Below are positions 59,240 through 64,000 of a DNA stretch of 64,000 nucleotides, piece after piece. This DNA is from Romanomermis culicivorax (Eukaryota; Nematoda; Enoplea; Mermithida; Mermithidae): NCBI GenBank assembly GCA_963922205.1, contig CAWUHX010000028.1:558001-622000 (forward strand). The letters are read 5' to 3'. The notes below the pieces were generated by a model. That model saw only the letters and a list, made by a program, of their open reading frames with translations, had not been told where the DNA came from and searched no databases. The position numbers and the translations under genes are program-made. Numbering within the stretch: position 1 is the stretch's first letter; the number at the start of each line of letters is the position of its first letter.

Positions 59240-61337
59240 CCTGCGCTCGGACAATACTCTCAATGTCCTGCAGTCTCCAGTATTATGTGTTATGTTTTTT
59301 GTGGAACTCACACCATGGCTTTGTCGGATCTCGGGAAACTTGACCTCCCTGACTGATACTAGATATGGCCACATCAGACCGATTTTCCATTTGCCTGTTA
59401 TCAATCTTTTGCTGGAGCTGGTCGAACCTTTCGACCAGTTGTACCATCTCTTTAGAGATTTTCAATAGAAGAGATTCTTTCTTACCTTTTTCGGTCTGAG
59501 CATAGGGGCTTCCCGAACTGGAATCTCCTCTATCTCAGGAGAATCACTCCTTGACCTTTGGGTTTGGGCCTGTACCTGATTACCTACAGTTTGATATGGT
59601 TGCCGAAACCTTTGCCTCTGGCCTTGTTGATATCCTTCTGACTGGTTCCTAGCAACTACCGCAATTTCAGGATCATGCCCACTAGGCATACCTACTTCAT
59701 TAATTACAATAGGATCCTGTTGTGTACCCTTGGGTCCATATCTCTGGAAGGCATTCCTATATCTACGTTCAATGTCATGAACTTCAACTGCTAGATCATA
59801 CCAAGTTCTAAAGGTATGTTTGGAATTCTTAAGTTCAGACTGAAACGTGGGGTCACTCTTATATATAGAGGTGTCAATGATCAGCCTCTGTTTTGACTGA
59901 TAGTCTAAATCACCCTTTGACTAGTTCCACTAATATACTGACCCTTTTCAAAAACTCTACGGCCTGTTCATTGGGTCTTTGTTGAATCTCAAATAACTCC
60001 CTGGTTAACATTTCCAGGTTACATTCAGGTGCAAAGACATTTATAATGGCTCTCCTGGCCTCCCTATAGGTCATGTTGTCTCCTGCAACAGCCTTCGGTC
60101 TACATTTGGAAAGCCTCAGCAGTGCTTCATACTTAGCTGATTCGGGTGTATCCCTACGGAATTCCCCTTCAAGTGCTGTTAAGAAGCTAAGCACCTGCTG
60201 ATTTACCATACTCTCATCTAAAAGTTTGGGTAACACACCTTTAACGATATTCCTGACTACAATCTCTTGTGCCAAATTATTTGATGGCACTTCCCTCTGA
60301 TCATACGCTGCTGTTAATACTGGATCAAGATCAGAGTTCAGAGATTGCAGCATAACCCTATTTGGATCTCGTTGAGGTGGTACACCTCCTTGATATGATG
60401 GCATATTGTCTTTGTCAAACCTGTAATCCCTATATAGGAAACATGCCAATTGATCTGGTCTAAGGGTATTTGGATCAACTATATTTCCTCTACCGTCATA
60501 GACCACTCTAGTTAAAGTTGGATGCTGCGAAGCTATCTGATTTTGATTCCTGAAGTCTGCTGATTGCTCAGCTCCTTCGAATCGAAGATCTCTAGCTGGA
60601 CCTCTCCAACTTTTGGGCTCAAAGTTAAGCCTTTGCCCTTCATCAATATCAGGCCTATTACTAGGCCCTGCGCCTGCACTCATTTCAGCAGCGAGACGGT
60701 TGTCTCTTTCTGCACCCCTATTACATGGTCTAACCTGTCTATCCGGCTCCTGTCGGCGCCTGTCGGCTTCCCTTTTATTGTCCTCTGTGGCGGCATTCGC
60801 GATTATATCGAACAAGGCTTCGACGGTCCCTTTCAACTCGTGTAGCTGCGTCGCCAACTCCTGATTGGACATCTCGGGAGCTCTTTCCTGCGGTTGGAAT
60901 CGCTCTTGTTCCTGGGGAATCCTCTCTAATCGTTGATCGATTTCGGGGTCCCTTTCTTCCAAATTTGGTCGAATTTCGGGCGTAACGACGTCCCTTTTTG
61001 GTCCTGCTAATTCGACCTTTGGCGGCGGTGACCTTTTGAAATTTCGCTGCGGCGGTCCATCGGCGTCTGGGTTCAGATTCGCCGGGCCTGCCTCCTGCGG
61101 ATCGATGGCAATCGCTGGTGGTCGGTCAATTGGTACGCCTGCATCTTGAGGCGTAAAATGCATTGCATTTTGCTGCAATGGTTGAACCCTCGCGGGAGTT
61201 TGATCTGGGATCACTGAGTCCGGAGCAGCATGCCGTTGCTGATCTCCGTCTCCCAAATTGACTAGATTCCCAGCACTCGCCACTCTGGGTGGTGATCTAT
61301 GTAAAGTATTACCTCTCGGTATCCTTTCATTAGGCAT
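59240..61337 (-). CDS. gag: gag of element B (capsid-like, zinc knuckle; three one-base frame breaks)
   Basis: Starts ATG 61337-61335. About 300 residues of Pro/Arg/Asp-rich disordered N-terminus, then a capsid-like segment ([34 protein letters not shown]; about 60230-59930), a linker, and a C-X2-H...H-X4-C knuckle at about 59290-59330. Forms the virus-like particle and binds RNA. The frame breaks at about 59912 (G run), 59490 (A run) and 59295 (A run), each a single base in a homopolymer; the sequence on both sides of each break aligns with element A, so the breaks are local. Whether they are real mutations or sequencing errors cannot be told from this sequence. Confidence 0.82.
61308..61316 (-). 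promoter_or_regulatory. Predicted splice donor in gag of element B
   Basis: Minus strand AGAG|GTAAT, the cut falling after base 61313, eight codons plus one base into gag. Its phase (1) matches the acceptor at 53290 before ORF3. Inference from sequence only. Confidence 0.45.
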
Positions 61338-61415
61338 TTTGAAACCTGCTAACTTTCGATAGTAGCCTGGAGGATTTTCTTTTCTCCTAGTCTGACTACG
61401 AAGTTCCGTGGTAAG

Positions 61416-61431
61416 GAGTTAAAAGCCACCA
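61416..61431 (-). promoter_or_regulatory. Primer binding site of element B
   Basis: Minus strand TGGTGGCTTTTAACTC, two bases inside the 5' LTR. Shares TGGTGGCTT with element A. tRNA not assigned. Confidence 0.5.
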
Positions 61432-61433
61432 CT

Positions 61434-62049
61434 TGTTGTGCAGGTCTTTCCTTAAGAGGCGTAAGAAAAGATTGGGTCTGAACTGACCTGTTAGAACTGA
61501 TCCCTTGGCTAAGCCTCGGTGATTAGTGCAACAGTCCGGTTATCCCCAGACCTACAACAACAAAGATACACTTTGTTCTAAATAGGGGGGCCTTACCAAG
61601 GACCTCCGCAGTCTCCTAGCTGAGACAAGGAATCCCCTCAGGGATAAACTTACTTGGGTATAACCCGAAAGGGGTTTCCCAAAACTTACTTGATGTAAGC
61701 CGGCGCCTGGGCCTCTGGCCCTCCGCCTTCGTCGATGCGAATATTCTAAATAAACAGACGAATATATTAAATAATAAGTCTGACGAATTATGCAACAAGA
61801 ATGTGGGTATACCACAGTAAATAATGTATGAACAAAACACGTTGCTGGGAAAATTATATTTGGGGACGCCAGCAAATATAACCAAAAATATAATAAAAAC
61901 TCGAATATAGTGAACAATGATTTTCACTATCACTTTCGTTCTTTCTTTGGCGCTCCATTCTATGCAAATGTCTGCGCCGCTGGTCGTCCCTTTCGTCGAT
62001 TTGCATGTTGATTTCCCCACACGAATTGGCATCAACAGGATGCCCAACA
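61434..62049 (-). repeat. 5' LTR of element B
   Basis: 616 bp; on + it starts TGTTGTGCAGG and ends GATGCCCAACA. It should contain the promoter of the element. Confidence 0.95.
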
Positions 62050-62053
62050 AATA

Positions 62054-62344
62054 GTCGCTTTTAACGAGAGTAAAAATAATTCTATGTCTTGAAAAAATGT
62101 TTAGAAAAGTTGATGTACATATTTTGTACATAATTCTTCCGATTGACTGTTTTGAATCAAATGTATGCCTGTAAATCTTTAGGATACTTACTGGATGTTT
62201 CATATGATATCAAGTAGCACAAGCTATAGCAGTTTAATGAAAGATTCTAGCAAAGTACATAATTTTCGTACATGAAAGTATAGCAGATATTTTATAGCAT
62301 AAAGCAAAATGTAAAATTCAAAACTGCTCCTAAAATTTGCATGA
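62054..62344. other. Right flank of element B, nothing recognised
   Basis: AT-rich; no gene or repeat end recognised. Confidence 0.4.
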
Positions 62345-62495
62345 CGGGCAGTTGGCACTAAAGTGAGACGGGGGCCAAAGTAAGACACAGCTTGAGCGCC
62401 GGAGAGAGACAATGCGCCAAAGTAAGGCCGGCGCCAGAGTGAGATGGGCGCCAAAGTGAGACGGGCGCCCAAGTAAGATGGGTGCCAAGTTGCTA
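62345..62495 (+). repeat. 17-18 bp minisatellite, GCGCCAAAGTGAGACGG units
   Basis: About seven to eight imperfect copies of GGCGCCAAAGTGAGACG with some Y/R changes (for example GCGCCCAAGTAAGATGG). The unit resembles the AGTGAGATGGTGGCTAT units in the palindrome at 45955-46930. Confidence 0.75.
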
Positions 62496-62888
62496 CACAA
62501 TCCTTTAAAACATTGAAACATAGAACACAAAAACAATTGCAAAATTGATCAATCAAACAAATTTCGGCAGGAAAATAGTTAGGGAGCTTTGAGAAACTCA
62601 AAGCTACATTTCGTGGAAAAAATTGGAAAATTTGGTCAACGAACTGAAAATTTCGTCAGCGAAATCTCGTCAACGGAATTTTCTTCATGAAACCCCCAAA
62701 AAAAATTTCGTCAACAAACTCTCAATTTCGCTGACCAATTAAGTTCGGGAGCTTTGAGAAACCGGCCCCTGACCTCAGTTTTTTTATTTGTCATTTGTTT
62801 TGAAGTTTTCCATCTTGTACACCTTCCCAATTAGGTTTATTATCATTCTTTTTCTTTACTGTTGAAGGATCAATGCCTTTTACAGGTT
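62496..62888. other. Unassigned AT-rich sequence
   Basis: Contains several AATTTCGTCAAC / ATTTCGTCAGC words at 62630-62740; otherwise nothing recognised. Confidence 0.4.
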
Positions 62889-63285
62889 CTCACTTGTCAT
62901 CATAGAGGACTTGACCGTCGATTTCTCATGTAATTCAAAGTCATTATGCTCTTGGATAGTTTGCTGGAAAATTTGTTCCACAATGCTTGTAGATTAGACA
63001 TCGATCAAACTCAAAAATTTCAAATGTTTCCTCAATTTTAATGGATTGAAGGCTCTGTAAAAATTTGAAGGTTTGAAAAGCTCAAAAATACATGAATAAA
63101 GCGTCCAAGAGCATTTTTAAGCGAAAAAACGACTTCGGGAAAATAATGAAACCAACTTTGACCCCTTTTTCCGTTTGGTGAAAAGGCCCGGGGGAAAAAA
63201 CAGTGGTAGGAGAAAACCTCAGTGCAAAAACTTTTTCTTGACTTTTTTGTACTGAGCAGAAAGCCCGGTGCAGAAAAAAACACTG
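62889..63285 (+). mobile_element. Right-end fragment of a hAT-type element
   Basis: Matches 45399-45792 in direct orientation (TCTCACTTGTCATCATAGAG onward) and ends with the inverse of CAGTGTTTTTTTCTGCAC. It is followed by ATGTACAG (63286-63293), the same octamer that precedes the complete-left-end copy at 44714. Confidence 0.7.
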
Positions 63286-63293
63286 ATGTACAG

Positions 63294-64000
63294 CCACAAA
63301 AATTTTGAACGAAAACTGAGATAGTCGAACGTGGACCTCTAGGACACTTGACGTGGAATGCGTACATGCACATAGGGGGTAGAGAGAAACTCCCATAGCT
63401 GAGACCCCGGCCACCCCCCCCCCTGGCCAAAAAAATCGTCAAAACATCCCCCTGAACTTTTTTCAAGACAGTTTTTTTCATGATTTTTGTGCATATTTTG
63501 TATGAAACACATGCTTGTAGAACTTTTTTTTTTGTTTTTTTGCTCACCCCTCCCCCTATCCCCCAGGGAAAAAGTCTATGGACCCTCCCCCCTGGAAAAT
63601 TTTTGCCGTGCATATCTGGTGGAATGACCCTATAAATAGCTAAAGTTTGATCCGAATTCTCCGCGATAAATTTTGCATGGTACTTTCAATGCAAATGATA
63701 CAAAGGCTAGAATATTCCGCATGATTTGCTTAGTGTAGCTGAATCGAACGTTGTGCTTGGACAAAAAATTTCAAACCAATTCATATGGTTTACGCAGCCA
63801 CTTGTTTAAGTTGACCAGACTTTTGCGCACGGAATTGTTCCAACCGAGTATGAGTCTACGAGAAGCGCCCTAGCTCCTTTAATACTGGACAATCGAGCTG
63901 AAATTTTGCATAAGATCCTAGCACATGTATGTATACCCACAAAAATTTTGAACGAAATCTGAGATAGTCGAGCGTGAACCACCTTTCATATCAAGACAGC
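63294..64000 (+). repeat. Dispersed repeat with embedded poly-C/G repeat
   Basis: 63294-63335 (CCACAAAAATTTTGAACG, GAGATAGTCGAACGTG) is the right half of the repeat whose left half is at 44400-44713. 63340-63620 is the inverse of 35450-35760. From 63645 a second copy of the dispersed repeat runs to the window end and shows the uninterrupted insertion site (63925-63975). No gene. Confidence 0.65.

Larger units (their letters stand above)
47399..62049 (-). mobile_element. Giant Ty3/Gypsy-like LTR retrotransposon B with exonuclease ORF3
   Basis: 14,651 bp, both LTRs present (616 bp each, TG...CA) and a 4-bp direct duplication AATA at 47395-47398 and 62050-62053. Transcribed from the minus strand. 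Order 5' to 3': LTR 62049-61434, primer-binding-like site, gag, protease, RT, RNase H, integrase, a 1.2 kb spacer, a roughly 4.5 kb third coding region, a 0.75 kb tail, LTR 48014-47399. About 7 differences between the LTRs by eye (about 1 %) point to a fairly recent insertion. Gag and pol resemble element A. No env-like membrane protein was seen. Confidence 0.95.

Noticed and set aside
59905-59920. Programmed +1 frameshift in gag of B at GGG TGA
   Set aside because: The break lies within gag rather than at the gag-pol border, element A has no shift there, and similar one-base breaks occur in other homopolymers.
63038-63613. A 191-codon minus-strand frame
   Set aside because: Spans the hAT-like right end, its target duplication and a poly-C repeat; composition is repeat-derived.

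Overview
This window comes from an animal nuclear genome that is AT-rich, intron-containing and heavily loaded with transposable elements. Two conserved host genes are recognisable, both on the + strand. The first is the 3' part of Ssdp/SSBP (single-stranded-DNA-binding protein, LIM-domain cofactor partner; 2566-5602). The second is the 5' two-thirds of ERCC8/CSA (WD40 subunit of the transcription-coupled repair ubiquitin ligase; 40886-43126). The repeat content (hAT elements, short TA-flanked elements, Ty3/Gypsy-like elements) would suit an arthropod or other invertebrate, but the sequence alone does not fix the species.

Layout. 1-5760: Ssdp exons and introns. 5.8-11.5 kb: repeats plus two unassigned candidate exons. 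11.6-19.85 kb: a 4.1 kb block present twice in tandem, separated by exactly 100 Ns and by a 25-base segment matching the SMART cDNA/amplification oligonucleotide, so the duplication may be an assembly artefact. 21.2-28.0 kb: a broken Ty3/Gypsy-like element (A) joined to an older remnant of the same lineage (A'). 28.0-35.0 kb: a cluster of hAT-type elements, several nested, including a 3.2 kb element with a multi-exon transposase and an 8-bp target duplication. 35-40.7 kb: dispersed repeats and a decayed reverse transcriptase. 40.9-43.1 kb: ERCC8. 44.4-64 kb: an interrupted hAT-type copy, a roughly 1 kb imperfect palindrome, and the main find.

The main find is element B, a 14,651-bp LTR retrotransposon on the minus strand (47399-62049). 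It has two 616-bp LTRs that differ at about 7 positions by eye, TG...CA ends and a 4-bp target duplication. After gag, protease, reverse transcriptase, RNase H and integrase it carries a very large third coding region of about 1,500 codons where env would sit. The N-terminus of that region has the DEDDy 3'-5' exonuclease motifs of the RNase D/WRN type. Its C-terminus is a long low-complexity, RGG-rich tail. A splice donor eight codons into gag and an acceptor at the start of this region have matching phase, which suggests expression from an env-like spliced RNA.

Reading frames in both retroelements, and one ERCC8 splice junction, are off by single bases in or next to homopolymer runs. Residual sequencing indels are therefore a real alternative to biological decay for those breaks. 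Substitutions, such as the integrase Asp to Asn change and the in-frame stops, are not explained that way.
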